Positions 15,852-24,523 are shown, numbered from the stretch's first letter. The stretch is DNA of 64,000 nt from RH-AL1 sp964244495 (GCA_964244495.1 CAXTIU010000003.1:62001-126000); one strand, 5' to 3'. The notes: a model not told the origin generated them from the sequence alone. Translations and numbers: made by a program.

Positions 15852-16943
15852 CTACCAGGCCGGCGCGAGCAGGACGGTCGCGGGCAGTGCCGCGCGCTTC
15901 ACCGGCAGCAGGTAGAGCCTGGCGAAAGTCGCCGCCGCGGCGAGCGCGAGGCCGGCGCGCCTGAGCGACCCGCCGAGGCCGCCTTGTGCCTTCGCCTCGG
16001 CCCGCGCCTCCGTGATCCTGAACAGCCGCTCCAGCCCGGCGCGGAACGCCGGGTGGTCGAGGTCGAGCGCCACGGGGAACACCTGGCGGGCGATCTCCTG
16101 CGTGATCGCGAACACCTGGAAGTCGTAGGCGCCGGGATCGATGCCGACCGCCTCGTGGAAGGCCGGACGCATGTGGTCGCGCACGTACATGGTCGCGAAC
16201 ACGGCGAGCAGGAAGAAGCGGATCCACAGGGTGTTGCGGCCCTTCAGCAGCGAGGGGTCGGCGCGCATCAGCAGGGCGAAGGCCTCGCCGTGGCGGAACT
16301 CGTCGTTGCACCACTTCTCGAAGTAGCGGAAGATCGGGTGGAACAGCCGGTCCGGGTGGCGCTCCAGCTGACGGTAGATGGTGATGTAGCGGGCGTAGCC
16401 GATCTTCTCGCTGAGGTAGGTCGCGTAGAAGATGAACTTGGGCTTGAAGAACGTGTACTTCTTCACCTTGGTGAGGAAGCCGAGGTCGACGCCGATGCCG
16501 GCGTCCTTCAACGTCTCGTTGATGAAGCCGGCGTGGCGCGACTCGTCGCGCGCCATGTAGGTGAACAGCTCGCGCACGTCCTTGTTGGTGATCTGCTTCT
16601 TGATCTCGGAATACAGCACGCAGCCGGAGAACTCGGCGGTCAGCGAGGACACGAGGAAGTCCTTGAACTCGCGGCGCAGCTCGGGTGGCAGCGCGTCGAT
16701 GTCGGCCTCGAAGGGTCCCTCGCGGCGGAAATGGGTCTTGTTGTGGTCGGCGCGCAGCTCGCCGATGCAGCGGTCCCACTCGGCGCGCACCAGGCCGACG
16801 TCGAGCTTGTCGAGGGCGGCGTAGTCGGTGGTGTAGAAGCGCGGCGAGAGGATCGTGTCCTCCTTGGCCGCCTCGAGCGAGGACGGGTCGGCCGGTACCA
16901 TGCGGGCCATGGAGCGCGAGCCGCCCCCTTCGATCGGAATCAT
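15852..16943 (-). CDS. acsF: Aerobic Mg-protoporphyrin IX monomethyl ester cyclase, AcsF
   Basis: A 363-residue di-iron enzyme that forms the isocyclic ring (ring E) of bacteriochlorophyll using O2, giving divinyl protochlorophyllide. Two ExxH iron-ligand motifs are present: ARDESRHAGF (about residues 126-135) and CNDEFRHGEAFAL (about 207-219). The segment LTAEFSGCVLYSEIKK and the start RFYTTDYAALDKLDVG are highly typical. The presence of acsF, with no bchE in view, indicates an oxygen-dependent pathway. The ATG overlaps the stop of orf109 by 4 bp. The C-terminus extends about 40 residues past the catalytic core, rich in Ala. Confidence 0.97.
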   Translation of the reverse strand: MIPIEGGGSRSMARMVPADPSSLEAAKEDTILSPRFYTTDYAALDKLDVGLVRAEWDRCIGELRADHNKTHFRREGPFEADIDALPPELRREFKDFLVSSLTAEFSGCVLYSEIKKQITNKDVRELFTYMARDESRHAGFINETLKDAGIGVDLGFLTKVKKYTFFKPKFIFYATYLSEKIGYARYITIYRQLERHPDRLFHPIFRYFEKWCNDEFRHGEAFALLMRADPSLLKGRNTLWIRFFLLAVFATMYVRDHMRPAFHEAVGIDPGAYDFQVFAITQEIARQVFPVALDLDHPAFRAGLERLFRITEARAEAKAQGGLGGSLRRAGLALAAAATFARLYLLPVKRAALPATVLLAPAW

Positions 16944-17269
16944 GGCGCCTTCCCTTCCGAAAAGCTGACTTCGTAGAGTTCGGTCAGTTCGAGGTAGCCC
17001 TCGACGTGGGCCCAGAACCGGCGCAGGGGACCGGCGCGACGCACCGTGGCCGAGCGCTGGTAGACGGCGCTCTGCCCGAACGGGATGCTGACCGGCGCGT
17101 CATGCACGATCACGGCGTCGCCCGGACCGACGGCGAATCCCTGGAGGTCGACGTAGGCGTGCAGGCTGTCGGGCGACTGCTCCATGTCGATGGTGCAGGG
17201 CACTTCGAGCGTTCGCGGACCGGCCATCCAACCCGCCATCCGAGGCTTTGCCACTCCGGATCCCGCCAT
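16940..17269 (-). CDS. Conserved small protein between puhC and acsF, function unknown
   Basis: A 109-residue soluble protein with no signal peptide or helix. Visible features are LEVPCTIDMEQSPDSLHAYV, GPGDAVIVHDAP, and a C-terminal stretch RRFWAHVEGYLELTELYEV. A protein of about this size commonly lies between puhC and acsF in the photosynthesis clusters of aerobic-type Alphaproteobacteria, but I know no assigned function. It ends with ATGA overlapping the acsF start, so its translation is coupled to acsF; a role with the cyclase is a reasonable guess. ATG 17269 has AAGG just upstream; ATG 17239 and ATG 17227 are alternatives. Confidence 0.8.
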   Translation of the reverse strand: MAGSGVAKPRMAGWMAGPRTLEVPCTIDMEQSPDSLHAYVDLQGFAVGPGDAVIVHDAPVSIPFGQSAVYQRSATVRRAGPLRRFWAHVEGYLELTELYEVSFSEGKAP

Positions 17270-17279
17270 GGGCCTTCCC

Positions 17280-17774
17280 TCACCGTTCCCGCCCGGCGTC
17301 CGCCGTCCCGTAGAGGAGATCGGCGAAGACCTGTTCGTTGGTCGATCCGAACGACTCGAGCTCGAAGGTCTCGCCCGTCGCCGGATCGGCGAGAGACAAT
17401 CGGTTATCGGACCATCGCGTCAAGCGAAATGCGTAACCCGTGGCATCATCGACCTTGCGGTGGTCGCGCACCAAGCCCCGCATCACGCCGCGCAGGAAGC
17501 CGCCGGTTTCCGGCCGCACCACCGTGACGAGCCGGCCCGTGTCGGCGTCGGTGATGGAGACGCCCCCGTCGGGCAGGTCGGCGAAGGCGAGGTCGCGCAC
17601 CGTCACCGCCGCCGATGGCGGCAGGGCGATGCGGTCGTAATCGTTGCGCTTGGCGAAGCCCGCCGCCCCGATCGTCAGCAGCATGAGCGCGCCGGCCATG
17701 ATGAGGACCGGGTGCGGCGTGCGGACGGACGGGGCCTGGTGCGGCGGGCCGCCCCGGTTCGCGACGTCACTCAT
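17280..17774 (-). CDS. puhC: PuhC, photosynthetic complex assembly protein
   Basis: 164 residues with one N-terminal helix (about residues 23-40) after a short Pro-rich cytoplasmic start, then a periplasmic domain. The conserved PuhC pattern is present: VRDLAFADLPDGGVSITDAD (about 59-78), then ETGGFLRGVMRGLVRDHR (about 89-106) and FRLTRWSDNRLSLADPATGE (about 116-135). PuhC helps assemble the RC-LH1 core in Rhodobacter. puhA and puhB, which normally precede it, are missing: lhaA ends 48 bp upstream. orf109 follows after 10 bp. Confidence 0.92.
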   Translation of the reverse strand: MSDVANRGGPPHQAPSVRTPHPVLIMAGALMLLTIGAAGFAKRNDYDRIALPPSAAVTVRDLAFADLPDGGVSITDADTGRLVTVVRPETGGFLRGVMRGLVRDHRKVDDATGYAFRLTRWSDNRLSLADPATGETFELESFGSTNEQVFADLLYGTADAGRER

Positions 17775-17822
17775 GGCATGATCTTTCTCGGCCGGTGCCG
17801 GGTTGGGGGAAGGCGGGACACG

Positions 17823-19250
17823 TCAGGCCGCCAAGGCCGCGGCACGCCGGCCGACACGAAGCAGCGGGCCGAGCGCGACCAGGGTGGCGAGGAGCAGGCC
17901 GATCTCGCAGGCGTAAACGACGCCGTAGCCGACCGAGGCGCCGGTCATCGCCCGGCCGAGCGCGCCCTTGAGGGCGAGGATCGCCACGCCGTCGCGGATG
18001 AGCCCGCCCGCCGCCACCGCGAGGCCGGCCGCCGAGGCCTGCACGGCGCCCCAGATGCCGAGCACGGTGCCGCTCTGGCCAGCCCGCGCGAGGCCCATCG
18101 CCGCGCTCAGCGTGCAATGGGCGAAGATCCCGCTACCGAAGCCCACCAGCGCGACGCCGGCGGCGAACAGCGCGGCCGAGGCGAGCGGGGCGGCGAGGAT
18201 GAGGGCGGCGAAGGCGGCGAGGCCGATGAGCGTGCCGGCCGCCGCGAAGCGGTAGGGGTCGGCGCCGTGGCCCAGTCGGCGCGCGGCGAGGAGGAACCCG
18301 GCGAGGCCGCCGACCGCGAGGATCGCCGTCAGTCCGGTGGTGGCGCCGACCGAAAGGTGCAGCACCTGCCCGCCGTAGGGTTCGAGCAGCACGTCCTGCA
18401 TGGAGAAGGCCATCGTGCCGAGCCCGACGGCGACGAGGCGACGCACCGGCGACCCTTGCGCCGCCAGGAGGGCCCAGGACGCGGCGAAGGTTGGGGCCGC
18501 GCGATCGGGCGCGCGGCGGCTGCCGCGCGGCTCCTGCTTCCACATCGCCGCGAGGTTGACCGCCATGGTGAAGGCGCCGGCGCCCTGCACCACCTTGATC
18601 AGCCGCAGCTCGGAGTAGGTGGCGAGAAGCGCCCCGAACAGCAGCGCCGCGACCATCATGCCGGCCATCATCATCACGCAGAGCAGCGCGACGACCTTCG
18701 GGTGGTCGCGGGGCGGCGCGAGGTCGGTGGCGAGCGCGAGCCCGGCGGTCTGCACCGTGTGCAGCCCCGCCCCGATCAGCAAGAAGGCCAGCGCCGCCGC
18801 GACCCGCCCGATCCAGGCCGGCGCGTGCACCGCGCTGTCGCCGCCGAGCAGGATGAGGGCGAAGGGCATGATGGCGAGGCCGCCGAACTGCAGCAGCGTG
18901 CCGAACCACAGGTAGGGCACGCGCCGCCAGCCCAGGTGCGAGCGGTGGCTGTCGGACTTGAAGCCGATCAAAGCCCGGAACGGCGCGAACACGAGCGGCA
19001 GCGCGATCATGCCGGCGACGATCCACACGGGGACGCCGAGCTCCACGATCATCACCCGGTTCAGCGTGCCGATCAGCAGCACGATGGCCATGCCGACGGT
19101 CACCTGGAACAACGACAAGCGCAGCAGCCGGCCCAGCGGGAGATCCGCGCTGGCGATGTCGGCGAACGGCAGCATGGCGGCGCCGACCCGCATCCACGCG
19201 GCGGCCATTCCCTTCGCGCCGTCGGCGCCGGTCGCGGGCACGTCGCTCAT
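17823..19250 (-). CDS. lhaA: LhaA (PucC family), light-harvesting 1 assembly protein
   Basis: A 475-residue polytopic protein of the PucC/BCD branch of the major facilitator superfamily, with about 12 helices. The family hallmark GTLNRVMIVELGVP (about residues 62-75) is present, as are ALIGFKSDSHRSHLGWRRVP (about 94-113) and DVLLEPYGGQVLHLSVGATT (about 284-303), both strongly conserved in LhaA/PucC. LhaA is needed for LH1 assembly, probably by delivering bacteriochlorophyll. The ATG overlaps the bchM stop by 4 bp (ATGA), as in other clusters. The following gene is puhC, not puhA as is usual. Confidence 0.95.
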   Translation of the reverse strand: MSDVPATGADGAKGMAAAWMRVGAAMLPFADIASADLPLGRLLRLSLFQVTVGMAIVLLIGTLNRVMIVELGVPVWIVAGMIALPLVFAPFRALIGFKSDSHRSHLGWRRVPYLWFGTLLQFGGLAIMPFALILLGGDSAVHAPAWIGRVAAALAFLLIGAGLHTVQTAGLALATDLAPPRDHPKVVALLCVMMMAGMMVAALLFGALLATYSELRLIKVVQGAGAFTMAVNLAAMWKQEPRGSRRAPDRAAPTFAASWALLAAQGSPVRRLVAVGLGTMAFSMQDVLLEPYGGQVLHLSVGATTGLTAILAVGGLAGFLLAARRLGHGADPYRFAAAGTLIGLAAFAALILAAPLASAALFAAGVALVGFGSGIFAHCTLSAAMGLARAGQSGTVLGIWGAVQASAAGLAVAAGGLIRDGVAILALKGALGRAMTGASVGYGVVYACEIGLLLATLVALGPLLRVGRRAAALAA

Positions 19251-19975
19251 CCGACCAGGACCCCTCGCGCCCGCGGCAGGACTTCCTGCGCCTCCGAGAT
19301 GTAGAAGCCGGAGGCCACCCGCCGCGAGCGGCCGAGCGAACAGGCTGCGCCGCTGAGCCTGCCCCGGACCGCCGCCGGCGACACCGGCACGATCGACGGC
19401 GAGCGGTCGGCGCGCGGGAACAGCTTGCCCGCCCCGTACATCAGGCTCAAGGCGGCGGTGCGCGGCGCGAAGGTGAAGACGAGCGAGCGCTCCACGCGCC
19501 CCGCCAGGCCGGCCACCGCCTCCGCCATGTCGGCGGTGCGGTAGTGGATCAGCGAGTCCATCGCCACCGCGTGGTCGAAGCGGCCGAGCGCGGGATCGAG
19601 CATGTCGCCCGACAGGAAGGTGATGCGTCCCCCGCCGGCGATGCCGCCTCGGCAAAGGTCGGCCGGGGCCCGCTCGCGGGCGAGGTCGACCAGGGTCGGC
19701 GACAGGTCGACCGCGACGACATCGGCGCCGCGCCGCGCCAGCGCCACCGCGAGCGCGCCGGTGCCGCAGCCGGCGTCGAGCACGCGGGCGCCGGCGAGGT
19801 CGGCGGGGAGGGTGTCGAGGATCGTCGCCCGCATCGCGTCGCGGCCGGCGCGCACGCTCGCGCGGACGCGGCTCACCGGCGCGTCGGAGGTGAGCCGCGC
19901 CCAGGCCTCAACCGCCGTGCGGTCGAAGTAGTCGAGGAGCTGGCCGCGCTTGGCGAGGTAGGAGGCGCCGGCCAT
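19247..19975 (-). CDS. bchM: Mg-protoporphyrin IX methyltransferase, BchM
   Basis: A 242-residue SAM-dependent methyltransferase that makes the 13-propionate methyl ester of Mg-protoporphyrin IX, the substrate of AcsF. The start YLAKRGQLLDYFDRTAVEAW is characteristic. The SAM-binding motif I is VLDAGCGTGALAVALARRGA (about residues 64-83), followed by VVAVDLSPTLVDLARER (about 85-101). MDSLIHY (about 141-147) and the C-terminal FYISEAQEVLP region are also typical. The ATG shares one base with the bchL TGA, and its own stop overlaps lhaA, so bchL-bchM-lhaA are translationally coupled. Confidence 0.95.
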   Translation of the reverse strand: MAGASYLAKRGQLLDYFDRTAVEAWARLTSDAPVSRVRASVRAGRDAMRATILDTLPADLAGARVLDAGCGTGALAVALARRGADVVAVDLSPTLVDLARERAPADLCRGGIAGGGRITFLSGDMLDPALGRFDHAVAMDSLIHYRTADMAEAVAGLAGRVERSLVFTFAPRTAALSLMYGAGKLFPRADRSPSIVPVSPAAVRGRLSGAACSLGRSRRVASGFYISEAQEVLPRARGVLVG

Positions 19976-20886
19976 CAGTCGAACCCCAGCAGGTCGAAGA
20001 TGTCGCGGTCCTTCAGCGGCTTCGGCATGAGGGGCTCGGTGCCCTTGTAGAGGGCCTCGGCGAGCTGGAGGTACTCGTTCTGCACGGCGAGGATCTCCGG
20101 CGTCTCCTCCATCTCGAAGAGGGTCGCCTTCTTCAGCCGCGAGCGGCGGATCGCGTCGAGGTTGGGGAAGTGCGCCAGCGTGTCCAGACCGACGCGGGCG
20201 TTGAACTTGTCGACCTGGTCGGTGCCGTCCGAGCGGTTCACGATCACGCCGCCGAAGCGCACCTTGTAGTTCCTCGCCTTGGCGTCGATGGCGGCGATGA
20301 TGCGGTTCATCGCGAAGATCGAGTCGAAGTCGTTGGCGGTCACGCAGAGGGCGCGCTCGGCGTGCTGGAGCGGCGCCGCGAAGCCGCCGCACACGACGTC
20401 GCCGAGCACGTCGAAGATCACCACGTCGGTGTCGTCGAGCAGGTGGTGCTCTTTCAGGAGCTTGACCGTCTGGCCGACGACGTAGCCGCCGCAGCCGGTG
20501 CCGGCCGGCGGGCCGCCCGCCTCCACGCACATCACGCCGCCGTAGCCGGTGAACACGAAGTCCTCCGTGCGCAGCTCCTCGGCGTGGAAGTCGACCGTTT
20601 CCAGCACGTCGATGACGGTCGGCATGAGCTTCTTGGTCAGCGTGAAGGTCGAGTCGTGCTTGGGGTCGCAGCCGATCTGCAGCACCCGCTTGCCGAGCTT
20701 GGCGAAGGCGACCGACAGGTTGGACGAGGTCGTCGACTTGCCGATGCCGCCCTTGCCGTAGACGGCGAACACCTTGGCCGTGCCGATCTTCTCGCGCGGG
20801 TCGAGGTGGACCTGGACGGACCCCTCGCCGTCGAGGAAGCCGGCGCTGCGGCAGCTGTGGGCCGGCGGTTTGACGGGAGCGTTCAT
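19975..20886 (-). CDS. bchL: Dark protochlorophyllide reductase iron protein, BchL
   Basis: 303 residues, the ATP-dependent electron donor of the light-independent protochlorophyllide reductase, a NifH-like homodimer. The P-loop is GKGGIGKST (residues 44-52) and the bridging [4Fe-4S] cluster ligands are Cys132 in GTGCGGYV and Cys166 in VVCGGFA. DPKHDST (about 74-80) and the C-terminal DRDIFDLLGFD end are characteristic of BchL and exclude nitrogenase NifH. The gap to bchB upstream is only 144 bp; bchH, normally located there, is missing. bchM overlaps the stop by one base. Confidence 0.97.
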   Translation of the reverse strand: MNAPVKPPAHSCRSAGFLDGEGSVQVHLDPREKIGTAKVFAVYGKGGIGKSTTSSNLSVAFAKLGKRVLQIGCDPKHDSTFTLTKKLMPTVIDVLETVDFHAEELRTEDFVFTGYGGVMCVEAGGPPAGTGCGGYVVGQTVKLLKEHHLLDDTDVVIFDVLGDVVCGGFAAPLQHAERALCVTANDFDSIFAMNRIIAAIDAKARNYKVRFGGVIVNRSDGTDQVDKFNARVGLDTLAHFPNLDAIRRSRLKKATLFEMEETPEILAVQNEYLQLAEALYKGTEPLMPKPLKDRDIFDLLGFD

Positions 20887-21030
20887 GCCGAGGGTCCTTT
20901 GTTCGGGTCCGCGCGGGCGGACGTCGGCGCGGGGCGGCGCTCGCCGGCGGGGCTTGGCGGGAGGGCGCGGACCGCCACCATGGCGGGCCGGCTCGGGGCA
21001 GGCGCCGCGCCGAGGCCGGCAGGGGGAACG

Positions 21031-22575
21031 TCAGCGGGAGAAATGCGCTTTGGCGTCATACAGCGTCTCCACGGAGATGAGGGGCAGGGCGCGCTCCCGC
21101 GCGTAGGCTTCCGTGTTGCGGCGGGCCTTGCCGCGCACGAAGAAGGGGATCTTGCCGAGTTCCTTCTCGGCGTCGGGCGACCAGAGCGTGGGGGCTTCGG
21201 CGGCGGCCTCCAGCACGGCGGTGCTCCCGTCCGCCGACGCCGTACCCGTGTCGGGGAGGTGGGACGGCGCCGCGCCCTCGTGGAACTCCCCGTCGCCGCG
21301 GAACATGCCGAGCAGGTGCTCCTCCAGCCCCATCATCAGGGGGTGGACGAGCGTGTCGAACAGCACGTTCGCCCCCTCGAACCCCATCTGCGGCGAGAAG
21401 CGGGCGGGAAAATCCTGCACGTGCACCGGCGCGGAGACGACCGCGCAGGGGATGCCGAGCCGCTTGGCGATGTGGCGCTCCATCTGGGTGCCGAGCACCA
21501 GCTCCGGCCGGAGTCGGGTGATCGCCGCCTCCACGGCGAGGAAGTCGTCGGTGACGATCGCCTCGGCGCCGTAGCTCTCGGCGAGCGCGCGCACCTCGCG
21601 GGCGTGTTCGCGCCCATAGGTGCCGATCGCCACCACCGTGAAGCCGAGCTCGTCGCGGGCGACGCGGGCGGCGGCGAGCGCGTGGGTGGCGTCGCCGAAC
21701 ACGAAGACGCGCTTGCCGGTCAGGTAGTTCGAGTCGACCGAGCGCGAATACCACGGCAGGCGGGAATCCTCCGCGTCGAGGACCGCCGCGACATCGAGGC
21801 CGGCCAGCGCGCCGACCTCGCGGATGAAGTCGCGGGTGGCGCCGATCCCGATCGGCACGGTCCTGGTGGCGGGTTGGCCGAAGGTGCGCTCCAGCCACTT
21901 CGCCGCCGACCCGGCGATCTCGGGGTACAGCACGACGTTGAAGTCGGCCTCGCCGAGCCGGGCGAGATCGGCCGGGCTCGCGCCCATCGGCGCGCCGACG
22001 TTGACGTCGACGCCCAGCCGATCGAGCAGCCGCGTCACCTCGGCGACGTCGTCGCGGTGGCGGAAGCCGAGAGCAGTGGCGCCGAGCAGGTTGCAGGAGG
22101 GCCGCCGGCCTTCGCTCGCCATGCGCGGGCCGGGCCGCCCGGCGAAGGCGCGCACCAGCTGGTAGAAGGTCTCGGCGGCGCCCCAATTCTCCTTCTTCTG
22201 GTAGGAGGGCAGTTCGAGCGGCACGACCGGGATGGGCAGGTGCAGCGCCTCGGCGAGGCCGCCGGGGTCGTCCTGGATCAGCTCGGCGGTGCAGGACGCG
22301 CCGACCAGCATCGCCTGTGGGCGGAACCGCTCGTACGCCTCGCTCACCGCGCGCTGGAACAGGCTCGCCGTGTCGCCGCCGAGGTCGCGCGCCTGGAAGG
22401 TGGTGTAGGTGACCGGCGGCCTTTCCTTGCGCCGCTCGATCATGGTGAACAGCAGGTCGGCGTAGGTGTCGCCCTGGGGCGCGTGCAGCACGTAGTGCAC
22501 GCCGGTCATCGCGGTCGCGATGCGCATGGCGCCGACGTGGGGCGGCCCCTCGTAGGTCCAGACGGTCAGCTGCAT
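21031..22575 (-). CDS. bchB: Dark protochlorophyllide reductase subunit B, BchB
   Basis: 514 residues, the beta subunit of the catalytic NB heterotetramer that reduces ring D of protochlorophyllide. Asp36, the unusual aspartate ligand of the NB cluster in Rhodobacter, is present in APQGDTYADL (residues 32-41). Further family blocks are VGASCTAELIQDDPGG (about residues 95-110), VPLELPSYQKKENWGA (about 120-135) and QMGFEGANVLFDTLVHPLMM, followed by the short C-terminal domain ending LISVETLYDAKAHFSR. The ATG lies one base after the bchN TGA. The next gene on the strand is bchL rather than bchH. Confidence 0.97.
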   Translation of the reverse strand: MQLTVWTYEGPPHVGAMRIATAMTGVHYVLHAPQGDTYADLLFTMIERRKERPPVTYTTFQARDLGGDTASLFQRAVSEAYERFRPQAMLVGASCTAELIQDDPGGLAEALHLPIPVVPLELPSYQKKENWGAAETFYQLVRAFAGRPGPRMASEGRRPSCNLLGATALGFRHRDDVAEVTRLLDRLGVDVNVGAPMGASPADLARLGEADFNVVLYPEIAGSAAKWLERTFGQPATRTVPIGIGATRDFIREVGALAGLDVAAVLDAEDSRLPWYSRSVDSNYLTGKRVFVFGDATHALAAARVARDELGFTVVAIGTYGREHAREVRALAESYGAEAIVTDDFLAVEAAITRLRPELVLGTQMERHIAKRLGIPCAVVSAPVHVQDFPARFSPQMGFEGANVLFDTLVHPLMMGLEEHLLGMFRGDGEFHEGAAPSHLPDTGTASADGSTAVLEAAAEAPTLWSPDAEKELGKIPFFVRGKARRNTEAYARERALPLISVETLYDAKAHFSR

Positions 22576-22576
22576 C

Positions 22577-23881
22577 TCAGGCCACCAGCCGGGTGCGGCG
22601 ATCGAGCGGCCTGGCGAACAGCGCGGCCAAGTCGCCGGCCTGCTCGAAGCCCTGGATCGGGGTGAAGACGAGCTCGATCGACCACTTCGTGGTCAGGCCC
22701 TCGGCCTCCAGCGGGTTGGCGAGGCCGAGGCCGCAAACGGTGAGGTCGGGGGCGGCGGCCCGGCAGCGGTCGAGCTGGCGCTCCACGTCCTGGCCCTCGC
22801 TCAGGGAAACATCGTCGGGCAGCAGGGCGAGGTCGGCGGCGAGGTGCCGGCGGTGGAGGGTCGGCGTGCCGACCTCCACCAGCGCCATGCCGAGTTCGCG
22901 GTGGAGGAAGCGGGCGAGCGGCACCTCCAGCTGCGAGTCGGGGAAGAAGAAGACGCTGCGGCCCCGCAGGTCGGCGCGGAACCCGGCCAGCGCGACGCGC
23001 GCGCGGGCGCGCGGCGGCGCCAGGACGCGCTCGGTCAGCGCGGGATCGACGCCGAACGCTCCGGCGATCGCCTCGAACCAGAGGCTGGTGCCCTCGGCGC
23101 CGAGCGGGAACGGCGCCGCGATGGGGATGGCGCCCCGTTCCTCCAGGGCGCGCGCGGTATCGGCGAGGAAGGGCTGGGCGAGGATAAAGGCGGTGCCCGG
23201 CCCGACCGGCGGAAGGTCGACGGCGCGGCGCGGCGGCAGGAAGCGCACCGGGCCTATGCCGAGCGCCGCGAACAGCCGCGCGAACTGGTCCTCGACCACG
23301 TCGGCGAGCGCGCCCACCACCAGCAGCGAGCGCCCAGTTGAAGTCAACGGGTCCGGGGCCGGCAGGTCCGGCACCAGCGCGGCGAGGCAGGCGTCCTCCC
23401 CTTGCGTGAAGGTCGTCTCGATGCCGGACCCGGAATAGTTGAGGATGCGGACGCCGGGCGAATAGGTCTTCGACAGGCGCAGCGCCGCGCGCGACAGGTC
23501 GAGCTTGATGACCTCGCTCGGGCAGGAGCCGACGAGGAACAAGAGCTTCACGTCCGGCCGGCGCGCCAGCAACTGCGCCACGATGCGGTCGAGCTCGTCG
23601 TTGGCGTCCGACAGGCCGGCGAGGTCGCGCTCGTCGATGATCGCGGTGGCGAAGCGCGGCTCGGCGAAGATCATCACGCCGGCGGCGGACTGGATGAGGT
23701 GGGCGCAGGTGCGCGACCCCACCACCAGGAAGAAGGCGTCCTGGATCTTGCGGTGCAGCCACACGATGCCGGTGAGGCCGCAGAACACTTCCCGCTGGCC
23801 GCGTTCCCGCAGCACGCGCGGGCCGCTCGACGCCGACGGAACGTCGGAGGTGCCCAAGGCACCGGGAACGACCGCGCTCAA
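22577..23881 (-). CDS. bchN: Dark protochlorophyllide reductase subunit N, BchN
   Basis: 434 residues from a TTG start, the alpha subunit of protochlorophyllide reductase. The three cysteine ligands of the NB cluster are Cys34 (EVFCGLTG), Cys59 (GSRTCAHLIQ) and Cys120 (LVGSCPSEVIKLDLSRAA), spaced as in R. capsulatus Cys26/51/112. TTG 23881 is chosen because it overlaps the bchF stop (TTGA), has GGCGGAG 8 bp upstream, and gives a length normal for the family; no ATG lies near. The N-terminus is about eight residues longer than in Rhodobacter. Confidence 0.95.
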   Translation of the reverse strand: MSAVVPGALGTSDVPSASSGPRVLRERGQREVFCGLTGIVWLHRKIQDAFFLVVGSRTCAHLIQSAAGVMIFAEPRFATAIIDERDLAGLSDANDELDRIVAQLLARRPDVKLLFLVGSCPSEVIKLDLSRAALRLSKTYSPGVRILNYSGSGIETTFTQGEDACLAALVPDLPAPDPLTSTGRSLLVVGALADVVEDQFARLFAALGIGPVRFLPPRRAVDLPPVGPGTAFILAQPFLADTARALEERGAIPIAAPFPLGAEGTSLWFEAIAGAFGVDPALTERVLAPPRARARVALAGFRADLRGRSVFFFPDSQLEVPLARFLHRELGMALVEVGTPTLHRRHLAADLALLPDDVSLSEGQDVERQLDRCRAAAPDLTVCGLGLANPLEAEGLTTKWSIELVFTPIQGFEQAGDLAALFARPLDRRTRLVA

Positions 23882-24492
23882 GCCGGCCGCTCCGCCGGCG
23901 ATCCTTGCAGCCGCGCCGCGCGCAGCTTCAGGACGAACTGGCCGGCGTTGAGCGCGTAGCTGGCGTAGGCGGCGAGCGCGAGCCCCATCAGGCCGCGCGG
24001 CCCGAGCGCGCCGCTCGCCAGCGCGCCGAGGTAGGCGGTGTGCAGCGCCAGCACCCCCATGCTGACCACGTCCTCCCAGAAGAAGGCGGGAGCGAACAGC
24101 CAGCGGCCGAACACCACCTTCTCCCAGATCGAGCCGGTGACCATGATGGCGTAGAGCGCCATCGTCTTGGCGACCACGGAGGCGGTCGCCAGCGCCAGCC
24201 CGTTCCCTGTCAGGAGGAAGCGGGCGACCAATCCCAGGCTGACGAGCAGGATCGCGAACTGCACCGGCGCGAGGACGCCCTGCACCAGCGTCCACGCGGT
24301 GGCGTCGCGGCGACGGCGCTGCTCGGGCGTGTAAAGGGGGGGCGCCCGCTTCGCGACGGCGCCGTCGACCGGCGACCCGCCGGTCGCGGACGAACGTCGA
24401 CCGCGTCGGACGCGGTACGGGGCGGGTGATGCCTCGAACGACCTGTTGCCATTCGCCATGGCCGGTTTAGCGTAGTCGTCGGCGTAAGGCAT
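23878..24492 (-). CDS. bchF: 3-vinyl bacteriochlorophyllide hydratase, BchF, with N-terminal extension
   Basis: About 204 residues. It hydrates the 3-vinyl group of chlorophyllide or bacteriochlorophyllide on the way to the 3-acetyl group of BChl a. The family core starts at LYTPEQRRRRDATAWTLVQ (about residues 52-70) and continues through ASVVAKTMALYAIMVTGSIW and FAPAFFWEDVVSMGVLALHT to the end LNAGQFVLKLRAARL. In front of this core is a basic, Ser/Pro-rich stretch of about 50 residues not usual for BchF (often about 160-175 aa). No start codon lies within that stretch after ATG 24459, so at least about 40 extra residues are unavoidable. Starts 24492 and 24459 are both possible. It leads the bchFNBLM operon. 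Confidence 0.92.
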   Translation of the reverse strand: MPYADDYAKPAMANGNRSFEASPAPYRVRRGRRSSATGGSPVDGAVAKRAPPLYTPEQRRRRDATAWTLVQGVLAPVQFAILLVSLGLVARFLLTGNGLALATASVVAKTMALYAIMVTGSIWEKVVFGRWLFAPAFFWEDVVSMGVLALHTAYLGALASGALGPRGLMGLALAAYASYALNAGQFVLKLRAARLQGSPAERPA

Positions 24493-24523
24493 GGCTGGCC
24501 CGCGTTCCCTCATTGCCAGGGAA

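Noticed and set aside
19975..20886. NifH (nitrogenase iron protein)
   Set aside because: Shares the P-loop and cluster cysteines, but neighbours bchN, bchB and bchM, and the C-terminal DRDIFDLLGFD ending is that of BchL.
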